Origin: Cunninghamia lanceolata
Lineage: Eukaryota; Streptophyta; Pinopsida; Cupressales; Cupressaceae
Length of the DNA stretch: 64,000 nucleotides
Reading direction: 5' to 3'
Assembly (NCBI GenBank): GCA_027924645.1
Contig: BSBN01000495.1
Location: forward strand, 806,001-870,000
The notes below the pieces were generated by a model, which was given only the letters and a program-made list of their open reading frames with translations, was not told the DNA's origin and made no database searches. The position numbers and the translations under genes are program-made. This document shows, one piece after another, positions 35,089 to 49,686 of this stretch. Position 1 is the first letter of the stretch; every line of letters starts with the position of its first letter.

Positions 35089-35093
35089 ATAGG
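35089..35093. repeat. Target-site duplication of element D, left copy
   Basis: ATAGG precedes the TGATACAG LTR start and recurs at 46177-46181 after the far LTR end. Confidence 0.85.
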
Positions 35094-36449
35094 TGATACA
35101 GTGCAAGGGGTTCACTTCACTCACATGGAGGCATATTTCACAACAATGGGCTCATACCCACAAATTCTTCAAGTTTCATAGGCTTCCACTCTAGCAATCT
35201 CTCCCTCTAAAAGGCACCATTAGGGTATTCAACACTTCTGAACTAAAACAAGGTTTCCAAAGGTCTTCATACCTCTTAGGACCTCAAACACAACCATAAC
35301 AAGCTCTCACCCAAGTCTGCACTCTTCACTCAAAGTATTTTGCTCATCGGCTGCCATAGTCCTTTTAGCCCTCAAAATAGGACTGTTAGATCATAAATTT
35401 TGTTTCAGACCTCTATTCAAGACTGTGATGGGATTTTTGGATACCCATTAAGTTGATTTAAAACATATCTTAGATTTAGTATTGGTTACTTTGGAACAAA
35501 CAACTCAAAAAGTGATTGTCTTAGTTTGTCAATATGCCTAATTAGGCCACTTTTATAAAGTAACACCTCTCAAATTTTCCTCCCAACTCACAAAACCAAT
35601 CCCAATCCACTAGACAAACTTCCAAAGGCCTAAATCACCAAATTTTGGCAATAGAAGACTCCACCAAGTACCCTAACCTCAAAACCCTCATTCTATGTGT
35701 GTATTGGGGGGGGGTTATTGAAAATCCTACACCCAAACATCAAATCGCTTCAAGGACCACTCAGTCACCTTGCATAAGGTCTTCATATGCTTAGTAAACC
35801 ATAACATGGCCACCCACATTCAGTTTTGACCAAAACCCAACATTACACCTCCATTTTATACTATCAAACCCTTAAAACAGGGTATTCAGACCTGCTTTTA
35901 GTAAAATGGATGTAACTTTTTCTAAACTCAATAAAAAATGATGTAACTAGTTGCAAATGAAATCTTATTTAAGCCCTTTCCAAAAATTCCAATTTCATGC
36001 CATTTGGAGTCTGTACTAGGCTGTACTAGCCTCAAGAACCGTGAAAAAAATAGTCAAAATTCAGAAAAACTAAGTTTTCTTGTATTATTTTATCTCCAAA
36101 TGTCTTTCATCACAAATATCTTCAAAACCCACCCTTGCAATGATGGATTCAGATGATTTATGCCTTTTCAAACTTGTCCCTACATTTACAAACGAACTCA
36201 TCAACTTCTACATGCCCTTGACCCTTCACATTCCATTTCTTGTATTTTTTGCAATTTGACAATATGACTTTTGTACTTTTTAGACAACTTTTATAAAATT
36301 TGCAAAATGGACTCAAACTGACCTCCTAGGACTTAAAACCAACTTAAAGTGGCCATTTAGACCTTATTACATAATTATATCATCAATACTAAATCAAAAC
36401 CTAAGATTGCCTCATGGAGGCATGTACTTTCTAGGGTGCTCCTGCACCA
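35094..36449 (-). repeat. Element D 3' LTR
   Basis: This uninterrupted copy of 1356 bases matches 37640-37876 plus 45141-46176. The GGAGGCAT word occurs near both ends. Confidence 0.88.
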
Positions 36450-37476
36450 TACTCCTGGTCAATTGAAAACTCCAAGTCCTCTTGGATTGAATGTAGTGAC
36501 AAGTCTTCATAATTAAATTCTCCTCCTTGTAGTCTTCTATGCTCCTCTTCTTGAAACAACTCCATTTGTTCTTCATCTTCACCATAGGCTTCACCATGTC
36601 AAAGCCATTTGTTCCTCTATTTGCTTTGTCACTTTGAGTCTTCTCTTTTGTGTCCTAATTCATCTCCATTTCTACCCCAATCAACTTCATTTTGACCCTT
36701 GGTTTATATTCTTTTGCAATACCAATAATTGGTATGTGTGTTTCTTCCTCATCTTTATTTCCTTGTGAGATGACATCGACCCTTTTGCCTTCCAATTCGG
36801 CCATCTGATACTCAGCCACAAAACTTGCTGCCTTGTTAAAACCATAGTCCCTTGAAATAACCAAAACTAAAAACCAATTGCCCCCTTTGAAAATAAATAG
36901 AGAAAACATCACATCCTCAGACCTTTTAAGCCAATTTTTCTTTACCAACATCAATTCATCTTTGACCTCTTTCTCATCACTTCCCTCCAAAATCAATTCC
37001 TCCTCAAATAGGTTAGACTTTGACAGAAACTCAATATCACTTCTTCCCAAAAGCAAATTACACTTCATACCTACTGCCTCATCATCCTTATGACTTGGAT
37101 TGGATGCATCCTTCTTAGGTTCCTCTTCCTTTATCAGCAATGACTCCTTCTCATCTATTTTTAATGCTTTCCTTTGTCTTCTTCTTTGAACAATCTCGTG
37201 AATGGGCCATGACACCTTCTTTTTTATTTGTAGATGCCATTTTTGCAGCTCAAGTGCTATTCTCCTTTCAACTTCTTCCATCTCTTTTCTCATATGCTCC
37301 ATGGCTTGCTTTAACTCCTTGATCTCTTGATCAAACTCCTTTTTCTTTGCCTCTTCCTTCTTCTTTACCTCTCTTTTCTTCATCTCTTCTTCCTCTTTTC
37401 TCCTCTTTTGCTTCTTCACTTGTGAACCCTCAACTTGAAAATACCTCTTGAACAAATCCATATTCTCTTCAAGCAA
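36412..37476 (-). pseudogene. Element D coiled-coil protein
   Basis: The frame opens at 37476 with MLEENMDLFKRYFQVEG. It continues as a strongly charged coiled coil (KRRKEEEEMKKREVKKKEEAK, then EIKELKQAMEHMRKEMEEVERR). A stop occurs after residue 273 at 36655. The same frame then runs to 36412, ending 38 bases inside the 3' LTR. There is no zinc knuckle, protease or pol motif. The primer site is about 150 bases upstream, so this is the only product the element could make. It may be a reduced gag, but sequence alone does not show it. Confidence 0.6.
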
Positions 37477-37623
37477 GTCCCTTTAACCTTGCTTCTTAAC
37501 TTCTTTGCCTCACCTAGGTCTCTTCTTTTTTCCTCTACCTAATCCTTTGGCAACCAGGTTCTCTCTTCAACCTGCACAAACACAAACAAACAAACACCAA
37601 ACTCTCTCTTTCCTAGACCTTCT

Positions 37624-37636
37624 AGCTCTGATACCA
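37624..37636 (-). other. Primer-binding site of element D, tRNA-iMet
   Basis: On the minus strand this reads TGGTATCAGAGCT, three bases from the LTR. It proves the minus orientation of D. Confidence 0.9.
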
Positions 37637-37639
37637 CTT

Positions 37640-37876
37640 TGATGTAGTGCAAGGGGTTCACTTCACTCACATGGAGGCATATTTCACAACAATGAGCTCA
37701 TACCCATAAATTCTTCAAGTTTCATAGGCTTCCACTCTAGCAATCTCTCCCTCTAAAAGGCACCATTAGGGTATTCAACACTTCTAAACTAAAACAAGGT
37801 TTAAAAGGTCTTCATACCTCTTAGGACCTCAAACACAACCATAACAAGCTCTCACCCAAGTCTTCACTATTCACTC
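37640..37876 (-). repeat. Element D 5' LTR, first part
   Basis: It matches 35094 onward and breaks at CACTC, where element E inserted. It resumes at 45141. Confidence 0.88.
37872..37876. repeat. Target-site duplication of element E, left copy
   Basis: CACTC, repeated at 45136-45140. The uninterrupted D LTR has a single CACTCAAAG at this place, which confirms the insertion. Confidence 0.92.
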
Positions 37877-40344
37877 TATTGGATTTTTCCCAAATTGGAT
37901 GCTTCCTAGTTATCACTACAAGGTAGCCATCATTGATCAATAGGATTTCCGGGCCAGGGGCCAATAGTATAGGAGATAGACTCTATAAATATCTCCTCTT
38001 CTTCTTTAGGCTCTATAGAACCAAGGGGGGTATTCCCTATTCAATATCAATAAAATGTGCCTATGATTTACTAGCATGTTGAAACAAAGCAGATAAATCC
38101 TCTCTTATGCAGACCAAAACCGTGGGATAAGTGCAAAGGGGCTAGCCTTGGGCCTATGTTCAGTTGTAAGATAGAGGATTTTGGTTCTAAAACTACTTCT
38201 AATATCCTAAAAGGTTTGTATTTGAAGTTTGAGTTTGATTTTATATTTGGATGCAAGAATGGGACTTTAGGTTGTAACCTCAATACAAGACCAGACTGGT
38301 GCCTATCTTGGGCTCGCAGTCAATAGACATACACATGTGAATGATTGTCATAAACTTGAATTAATAACTGGGTTTCAAGGGGATTTTTAGTGTCTGCCTT
38401 ATAGATACTTCCCAAAACTGAGTATTTAGTCATTCATGCTTAATGATATCCCTGTTGCAGCATACTTTTCTCAATGCTTAACCTAATACTTTCAATTTGT
38501 TCCTTGAACAAAGGTAACAGATTAAACAATCAACATAGAAAATCTATATTCCAAAATCCCAAATAACCCTTAGCTATTCATATTCAGAAGGAAAGATGCC
38601 CACAACTTGGAGACAAATGACCAAACACATGCAACAAACCATTTCTCATATAAAACAACATGAAACTAGTAGATTATGCATAAAACATACAACACATGAT
38701 TTATAAAAACACAAGGCACAAAACAGAGTCACTAGCAAGACTGTATCCTATTACTCCTCCAAAATTTGCCAAATCTTCAACAACTCAAAAATGAGTGACA
38801 CAGTTCGCTATATAGGAAGAATGTGTACTCAACATTCAAGTGCCAGGTCAACTCAAAAATTTGCCAGCTACAATGCATCTTCAGATTGGTGCTCAAAATA
38901 TTCAATACCCAAGGAGACAAAAGGAAAGGAGCAGGTGGAATTGGGAGATGCACCACCGTTGGAGATTTTCCCATTAAGAATTGTGGTTGGCTCGTCAATC
39001 ATCGACCATGCATCTGCAATTTCCATAAATTCCAACCTACCCGCGGGATGCAGCAGCTGCGTGCCTTGAACTTCCTTCCCATTTGAAATGTGACTATGGA
39101 TGCATACAAAACCCTCGCTTTCTAAAATTTGAATTGGAGCCATCGATTTCCCTTCTCCTGCTGAGATTAATGGCTTTGGTTCACGCTGACTAGTCATCAA
39201 CCAATGAAAACGTGCCACATAGGTGTCTCCTTGCCATCACTAACTTTCTCCCCTCCTATTTTGTCTTTTTTGCCTTTAAAACCCTTGTATATGCAAAAGC
39301 ATATGCATATACATACAATTGTCTGCATACAAAGTGCGGACCCCAAAGTTTTATGAAACAGATTGAAAATACTTTGAAATCCAGCTTGTATATCCATTCC
39401 TTTTGTATATTGTCATATTCAAACTCCATATACATACAAGCCATGGACGTCAAATCATTATGAAACATTCTAAAATTATCATCGAGTTCGGCTCGTATAT
39501 CACCCTTGTATGTTCGCCTTGTATATCACATATACAATGCAAATATATAAGCAAAAACATACATCCACTGGACCTTTGCCTTTATCTACTACATTGCATA
39601 CCTGTTCGGGTCCAGCCAATATATATTAGGAATGCATGTTCCTTTGTATGTGCGAACATACAATCGCACTTGTATATGCAATTGGTGGGCCTCATGCCTT
39701 GTATCTTTTCTTTACTTGCTGCTTGTGCATCTACCCGATATACATTCCGCTTTGTATGCTCACATTGTATGTCAAACACATACAATCTCCTTTGTATACC
39801 TACGGGCCCCACCAAATGTATATCAGCCTTGTAAGTGCATCGGCTGTCAGGGAGACTTCAATTTGAACTGCCGATGAGTGTTGTTTGGCCGATGAACCCT
39901 TTCACTGTAGCGAATGTATGTCGGCCCCTTCATACATTTTCCATTGTATATACCCGATGTACATTGTCCCTTGCATATTTCGCTCGTATGCCACCAATAC
40001 ATCCTTTCCTTTGCATGTTTCCATTGTATCTAGCCGCAGTATATTCGAACATACAAACTTTTTTACATACAAGCAAGGAATATTCTGAGAATCTGTGACA
40101 TACAAGCAACCATTTTTGCACCTTTTGAAGCCGATTGAACATACAAACCGACTTGTATGCCTGAATGCACATTTGAACTTGCATGTACATACAAATGACC
40201 TTGTATATACAAAGACATAAGCATACAACAATTTTTTGCACTTTTCAACTGCAAAGGCTGAAAGGCTTAGAATTTTTTGGATTTTTCTGAAAAGTGCCTA
40301 TGGATTTAGATGCACAAAACCTAAACTACAAGCAGGCACCAACA
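37877..40344 (-). repeat. Element E 3' LTR
   Basis: The 2468-base copy contains the TTGTAT/ATACAA array at 39270-40240. Apparent frames inside it, with Cys/Tyr/Met-rich products, arise from that motif and are not taken as genes. Confidence 0.9.
39270..40240. repeat. Dense TTGTAT / ATACAA motif array in element E 3' LTR
   Basis: By eye about 15 TTGTAT and 13 ATACAA words occur in about 970 bases. They are irregularly spaced, often extended to TTGTATATG or ACATACAAG, and sometimes paired as inverted repeats such as TTGTATGTGCGAACATACAA near 39644-39663. The same array is in the other LTR at 44060-45030. Confidence 0.75.
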
Positions 40345-40820
40345 TTAGCTCTGTCTAGGGATGCATGCCTCTTGCAGGCATGGCGATTACTATAGATCTC
40401 TAGAATATAGACTAGTCCCTTATCCATTGGGCAGCAGAGTCAAACACAACCCTAACCTACATCACAAATCACACATTTCTAACTGAAAATACTAACACAA
40501 TCTGCCCACATGCTGATCATGTCAATTACATACTTCACCATCTTTGAAAGCTTGCCCCTGTCAGTACCACCTATGTTACTCTGTATCTCACAATTAAGCA
40601 CATAACCATACATACTATAAAATTCTTCAGCATTAGGCAACATATGTATGTTATATCCCTCAAACAGTTTATCATCTCACTGCATTTGGCATTCTTCACT
40701 GTCTACCTGGCTGTTGCACATTACCAAACACTCATCCAGCTGAACCAGAAACTGAAAACACTCAGAATATATGAGTCTTTGAATATCACTCATATCACTT
40801 ACTGACATTGAAAACAAAAC
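40345..40820 (-). other. Element E interior, 3' untranslated part
   Basis: Frames on both strands are stop-rich and no domain is seen. The polypurine tract next to the 3' LTR is weak, reading AGACAGAGCTAA on the minus strand. Confidence 0.4.
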
Positions 40821-42257
40821 CTAATCCATATAGCCATCATAGCACATGTATGAACCAACTAATGATGAACATTCATTATCCACAGTTTGCACATCCGTAT
40901 TATCTTCACAAGAGCTGAAAATCTCTAATTTTGATTCATATGTCCTCTCTTCACAAACTGATGTAGCACCTAGGTCAGTTGTCTCCTCATATTCATCATC
41001 ATCTTCAAAGAGAGGGTTTATTCTGCACCAATGAAGGTCATGACTCACAATGTTCAATGCATCTAAAGGCTCATCATAAAGGGGATTCACACTCGTTGCA
41101 AAGGTCTCTACTTCTTCTTGATGACAATCTAACTCTTCTTCGTCATTATCAAATCCAGAGTCATAAGAAGAACAGACCTGATCCATGAACTAATCATGGA
41201 TATCATCTCTATCATCTGATTGCCCCACATACAAGATTTTTGCAACTTCAATGCACTCTGAAGCTGAATTATCCATATCATTTTCCAGCCCTCTAATGCC
41301 TCCTAAAGAAACTGATATTGACTATTGATCCATATGATCACAACTATGTATAATTGGATCACTTAAACATGAATGCTTTTTGCTTAGGACTGGTATATTA
41401 ATATCAGTTGAAAAACCATTATCATCAACTTCATTTGCTGGGCAAATTAGGGAATCCTCCTTTATGGCAGAATTATCATTAACTTGGAATGATGCATAAA
41501 TAGGGATAGCAGGGGTGTGAATACTTTGACATTTATTTTCAACATATAAATTATATCTTTCATAAACATTGGGGACCACAGGGCAGAAGAAATTTTTAGA
41601 GAAATAACCCTTTTGAATTCCATGCCTCCAATTGTTTTCAATGTCCACTGTAAACTGATGTACCTGATGCAATGTGGTGGGTTCCTTATCTCTCAATCTA
41701 TAACTCATTTTCTTATCAAATGCTCCCAAATAGACCACTAGGCACAATGCATCACTAGGTCTCATGCATTCTGGAATTCTTTTCAATGCCTTCATAAATC
41801 TGAGGTTAAAGGCTAGAACTAACTCCTCTTTTTCAATATGGATGTATATGAAATCACTGATAACTGCATACTCAGATATTCTTTCACCATATTGCTCTAG
41901 AAATGTAGATTTAAATTCTTGCCAAGAGCTAATAGAGCATGCCTGGGGGTAGGAGAACCAGTCCCTTGCATTTTCATCTAGAGATTGAAAAAATAATCTC
42001 ATAAGTACATCTTCATGGTCAACCTCAAAGTCATCTATTACATTTCTAAATTGCTGCAAATGTCTCTCAGCTGATTCATCCTTTACACCACTGAATTTAG
42101 GCAAATACTTTCTGATCTTAGGTGGAAAAGCATTTGGTTAACCACGAATGCCATTGAAATTTATGGGCTTATATCTATCAATGTTGAAACTTCTTTTATT
42201 ACATGGTTGGGATTGATTATTATACATTATTGCATTTGACACATCACAAGGGTGCAT
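40821..42257 (-). pseudogene. Element E gag with acidic C-terminal extension
   Basis: One frame runs from MHPCDVSNAIM at 42257 to 40821, about 478 codons. In-frame stops occur at 42138-42140 and near 41319. The core HLQQFRNVIDDFEVDHEDVLMRLFFQSLDENARDWF and WQEFKSTFLEQYGERISEY is a classic retrotransposon gag capsid pattern. The last 120 residues are very acidic (DNDEEELDCHQEEVE, FEDDDEYEETTD), and no zinc knuckle is seen. The core is close to the gag of element F (MRLFVETLQGAATDWFYHL), which suggests a shared particle system. It would package E RNA in a helper-made particle. Confidence 0.78.
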
Positions 42258-42645
42258 GGGCTAATAATACAACTTTATGTGTTTTTGTGACCCTCTTCTC
42301 AACTCAGATTTTCAATCAATGACCTAAGGCCTTTAAAATACAAACTGTTGCTCCAACTTTCCTAAAGTCTTCTAAATGAGTCTTCCAACAACACTGGATA
42401 TGTTGCAGCTACTATAAATTCTTTTCCTGATTGATGTTCTTTTTAGGTTCTTTTTGTGTAGAGTCGCCACCTCCTTGGCAGAGGAATGAGCTTCAAATAA
42501 CATGAAGCTAAAAATTCATGTCTTTTCTTTCTGGGTTCTCCAACAACAGAGCCACATATAAATTTCCAAGTTTGTTGCAACAAGGCACTTCCAGGTCTGG
42601 TACTTCAATCTTTTAGACTCATACTTTTATGGATATGATATTAGA

Positions 42646-42663
42646 TCCCCAGTAGAGTCACCA
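42646..42663 (-). other. Primer-binding site of element E
   Basis: On the minus strand this reads TGGTGACTCTACTGGGGA, four bases after the LTR. It is nearly the same as the site of element F, TGGTGACTCTGCTAGGGA. The tRNA is not identified with confidence. Confidence 0.7.
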
Positions 42664-42667
42664 AATC

Positions 42668-45135
42668 TGTTGGATTTTTCCCAAACTGGATGCTTCCCAG
42701 TTATCCCTACAAGGTAGCCATCATTGATCAACAAGATTTCTGGGCCAGGGGCCAACAGTACAGGAGATAGACTCTATAAATATCTCCTCTTCTTCTTTAG
42801 GCTCTGCAGAACCAAGGGGGGTATTCCCTATTCAACATTAATAAAATGTGCCTATGATTTACTAGGATGTTGAGACAAAGCAGATAAATTCTCTATTATG
42901 TAGACCAAAATTGTGGGATAAGTGCAAAGGGGCTAGCCTTGGGCTTATGTTCAGTTGTGAGACAGAGGATTTTGGTTCTAAAACTACTTCTAATATCCTA
43001 AAAGGTTTGTATTTGAAGTTTGAGTTTGATTTTATATTTGGATGCAAGAATGGGACTTTGGGTTGTAACCTCAATACAAGACTAGACTGGTGCCTATCTT
43101 GGGCTTGGAGTCAATAGACATACACATGTGAATGATTATCATAAACTCGAACTAATAACTAGGTTTCAAGGGGATTTTTAGTGTCTGCCTTACAGATCCT
43201 TCCCAAAACTGAGTATTTAGTCATTCATGCTTAATGATATCCCTGTTGCAGCATACTTTTCTCAATGCTTAACCTAAAACATTCAATTTGTTCCTTGAAC
43301 AAAGGTAAGAGATTAAACAATCAACACAAAAAATCTATATTCCAGAATCCCAAATAACCCTTAGCTATTCAGATACAAAAGGAAAGATGCCCACAACTTG
43401 GAGACAAATGACCAAACACATGCAACAAACCATTTCTCATATAAAATAACATGAAACCATTAGATTATGCATAAAACATACAAAACATGATTTATAAACT
43501 CACAAGGCACAAAACAAAGTCACCAGCAAGACTGTATCCTATTACTCCTCCAAAATTTGCCAAATCTTTAACAACTCAAAAATGAGTAACACAGTTCGCT
43601 ATATAGAAAGAATGTGTACTCAGCATTCAAGTACCAGGTCAACTCAAAAATTTGCTAGCTACAACGCATCTTCAGATTGGCGCTCAAAATATTCAATACC
43701 CAAGGAGACAAAAGCAAAGGAGCAGGTGGTATCGGGAGACACGCCACCATTGGAGATTTTCCCATTAAGAATGGTGGTTGGCCCGTTAATCATCGACCAT
43801 GCATCTGCAATTTCCATAAATTCCAACCTACCCACGGGATGCAGCAGCTACATGCCTTGAACTTCCTTCCTGCTTGAAATGTGACTGTGGATGCATACAA
43901 ATCCCTCACTTTATGAAATTTGAATTAGAGCCGTCAATTTCCCTTCTCCTACCGAGATTAATAGCTTTGGTTCATGCTGACTAGTCATCGGCCAATGAAA
44001 ATGTGCCACGTAGGTGTCTCCTTGCCATTGCTAACTTTCTCCCCTCCTATTTTGCCTATTTTGCCTTTAAAACCCTTGTATATGCAAAAACATATGCATA
44101 TAAATACAACTGCCTGCATACAAAGTGCAGACCCTAAAGTTTTATGAAACAGATTGAAAATACTTTGAAATCCAACTTGTATATCCATTCCTTTTGTATA
44201 TCAGCATATACAAATGCCATATACATACAAGCTGTAGATGCCAAATCATTATGAAACATTTTGAAATTATCATCGGGTTTGGCTCGTATATCGCCCCTAT
44301 ATGTTCACCTTGTATATCACATATACAATGCAAATATACAAGTAAAAACATACATCCACCAGACCTTTGCCTTTATCTACTACATTGCATACATGTTTGG
44401 GTCCAGCCAATGCATATTAGGAATGCATGTTCCTTTGTATGTGCGAACATACAATCGCACTTGTATATGCAACTGGTGGGCCTCATGCCTTGTATCTTTT
44501 CTTTACTTGCTACTTGTGCATCTACCCGATATACATTCTGCTTTGTATGCTCACATTGTATGTCGAACACATACAATCTCCTTTGTATACTTGCGGGCCC
44601 CACCAAATGTATATCAGCCTTATAAGTGCATTGGCCATCGGGGAGACTTCAATTTGAACTGTCGATGAGTGTTGTTTGGCTGATGAACCCTTTCACTGTA
44701 GCGAATGTATGTCAGCCCCTTCATACATTTTCCATTGTATATATCCGATGTACATTGTCCCTTGCATATTTCTCTTGTATACTGCCAATGCATCCTTTCC
44801 TTTGCATGTTTCCATTGTATCTAGTCGTTGTATATTCGAAATTACAAACTTTTTTACATACAAGCAAGGAATATTTTGAGAATCTGTGACATACAAGCAA
44901 CCATTTTTGCACCTTTTGAAGTTGATTGAACATACAAACTGACTTGTATGCCCAAATGCACATTTGAACCTGCATATACATACAAATGACCTTGTATATA
45001 CAAAGACACATGCATACAACAATTTTTTGCACTTTTCAGCTGCAAAGGCCGAAAGGTTGAGAATTTTTTGGATTTTTCTAAAAAGTGCCTATGAATTCAG
45101 ATTCACAAAACCCAAACTACAAGCAGGCACCAACA
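42668..45135 (-). repeat. Element E 5' LTR
   Basis: The 2468-base partner copy has an intact TGTTGG start. On the minus strand it would carry the promoter. Confidence 0.9.
44060..45030. repeat. Dense TTGTAT / ATACAA motif array in element E 5' LTR
   Basis: This is the counterpart of 39270-40240. Most words are kept, and several are changed by single substitutions. Confidence 0.75.
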
Positions 45136-45140
45136 CACTC
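45136..45140. repeat. Target-site duplication of element E, right copy
   Basis: CACTC, followed by AAAGTATTTTGCTC, the continuation of the D LTR. Confidence 0.92.
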
Positions 45141-46176
45141 AAAGTATTTTGCTCACCGGCTACCATAGTCCTTGTAGTCCTCAAAATAGGACTGTCAGAT
45201 CATAACTTTTGTTCCAGACCTCTATTCAAGACTGTGATGGGCTTTTTGGATACCTATTAAGCTGATTTAAAACATATCTCAGATTCAGTATTGGTTACTT
45301 TGGAACAAACGGCTCAAAAAGTGACTGTCTCAGTTTGTCAATAGGCCTAATTAGGCCACTTTTACAAAGCAACACCTCTCAAATCTTCCTCCCAACTCAC
45401 AAAACCAATCCCAATCTACTATGTAGACTTATAAAGGCCTAAATCACCAACTTTTGGCAATAGAAGACTCCACCAAGTACCCTAACCTCAAAACCCTCAT
45501 TCTATGCTTGTATGGGGGGCAGTTTATTGAAAATCCTACACCCAAACCTCAAATCACTTCAAGGACCACTCAGTCACCTTGCATAAGGTCTGAATATGCT
45601 TAATAAATCATAACATGGCCACCCACATTTAGTAAAATGGATGTAACTTTGTTAAACTCAATACAAAATGATGCAACTAGTTGCAAATAAAAGATTATTT
45701 AGATCCCTTTCAAAAAATCCAATTTCATGCCATTTGGAGGTTGTACCAAGCTGTACTAGCCTCAGGAATAGTGAAAAATAGTTAAAATTCAGAAAAACTG
45801 AGTTTTCTTATATTATTTATCTCCAAATGTCTTTCATCAAAAAGATCTTCAAAACCCACCCTTACAATGATGGATTCAAGTTATTTATGCCTTTTCAAAC
45901 TTGTCCCTCCATTTACAAACCAACTTATCGACTTCTACATGCCCTTGACCCTTCACGTTCTATTTCTTGTATTTTTTGCTATTTGACAATATGACTTCTG
46001 CACTTTTTAGACAACTTTTACAAAATTTGCAAAATGGACTCAAACTAACCTCCTAGGACTTAAAACCAACTTAAAGTGGCCATTTAGACCTTATTACATC
46101 ATGTGATCATCAATACTAAATCAAAACCTAAGATTGCCTCATGGAGGCATGTACTTGCTAGTTTACGCCTGCACCA
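45141..46176 (-). repeat. Element D 5' LTR, second part
   Basis: It matches 35346-36449 with small gaps and ends CCTGCACCA. A segment present at about 35833-35907 of the other copy is shorter here. Confidence 0.85.
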
Positions 46177-46181
46177 ATAGG
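46177..46181. repeat. Target-site duplication of element D, right copy
   Basis: ATAGG, identical to 35089-35093. Confidence 0.85.
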
Positions 46182-48791
<2,610 letters not shown>

Positions 48792-49605
48792 TGTAAATTG
48801 AGTGATATTTTTGTGTACAATGTTATTTGAATGAGAGATGGTTATTTTGTTTATCTTTATTTATGTTCTTTTGTGGAAAGATGCCTTTCGGGACGGGTGT
48901 CAAACATGGGTAAATAGGGAAGTAGGTTTTCTTTTCAAAACCTACACATCGTTAAGACGATTAATACTTTGGCCAAAGTGATTTGATGTTGAAACAAACA
49001 TGTGTACCAATGAAATTGATGGTTTATTTGCCTAGTTATGAATTATTTTTTTCCTGCCATGTCCTGTTAATGTGATGTTGCATTCTAGTTAAGATGCATG
49101 TAGGTTAATAGGCACACACCAGATTCCACCCTACACTTGTTTAAAAGTTGCTAGGCCTTTCAAGCAGGGTTAGGCATTCCCCAGTTTGAGGGATATTGAG
49201 GAAGCGCAAGCTTCGTGGTTGGGTGGAAAAGCGCTTGAATCATGTTCTTGTACTTCAATGCAGTAGATGGCCAGATGGTCGATGGTTGTTGAGGACTAAT
49301 TTTGTTAGATTTTACTTAATCTTGTCGATAGATGTATATCTTCATTGAAATCAAAATGTTATGTAAGACATAAAGCCATGATTGAAACATATGTATATTG
49401 TTATTTCATAAGCTTTGTAATTGCACTTCAGAAAGATGAGTTGTATCATGATTGTATATAAAATTTATGAATGGAATCTTCATGGGCAATAAATGTTAAA
49501 TTTATCTCTTTTACTTGATGATGTAATTGTGTTTACTTTTTCTAACTTTCAATTAATTTAGCTTTACTTCGGTTATGTATTAATGTGAAATTTTAGTACT
49601 TTACA
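48792..49605 (+). repeat. Putative 5' LTR of element G
   Basis: The end at 49605 (TTTACA) is set by the primer site three bases later. TGTAAA at 48792 is the perfect 6-base inverse of that end, giving an 814-base LTR. The partner LTR lies outside the window, so the start is inferred. TGTTGAAATC at 48745 is the alternative. Confidence 0.45.
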
Positions 49606-49607
49606 TT

Positions 49608-49619
49608 TGGTATCAGAGC
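49608..49619 (+). other. Primer-binding site of element G, tRNA-iMet
   Basis: TGGTATCAGAGC is followed after about 70 bases by the gag start at 49687. Confidence 0.85.
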
Positions 49620-49686
49620 GAACGTTCTACACTAGGCCTTTTGGACTGTTACGCTAAAGTTGTAAACTCCTTACAGATAATTCATC

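Larger units (their letters stand above)
37877..45135 (-). mobile_element. Element E: gag-only LTR element with long motif-rich LTRs
   Basis: Two LTRs of 2468 bases each flank a 2.3-kb interior. One start is mutated to TATTGG and the other is TGTTGG. Both copies end CACCAACA. The interior carries a minus-strand gag and no pol. A primer-like site reads on the minus strand beside the right LTR. The two LTRs are of equal length and differ at a few percent of positions in the parts compared. This plan matches the class called terminal-repeat elements with a GAG domain. Confidence 0.9.
35094..46176 (-). mobile_element. Element D: small non-autonomous LTR element with a coiled-coil ORF
   Basis: The element has LTRs of about 1.3 kb starting TGAT(A/G)(C/T)AGTGCAAGG and ending CCTGCACCA, and an ATAGG duplication. 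A tRNA-iMet primer site on the minus strand sits next to the right LTR. The interior is just 1.19 kb and codes one protein. The right LTR is split by element E at 37876/45141. Without E the element is about 3.8 kb, so LTRs make up more than two thirds of it. Confidence 0.88.

Noticed and set aside
39256..40254. Several overlapping Cys/Tyr/Met-rich frames on both strands, repeated at 44142-45045
   Set aside because: They arise from the TTGTAT/ATACAA motif array in the E LTRs, and their frames drift between the two LTR copies.
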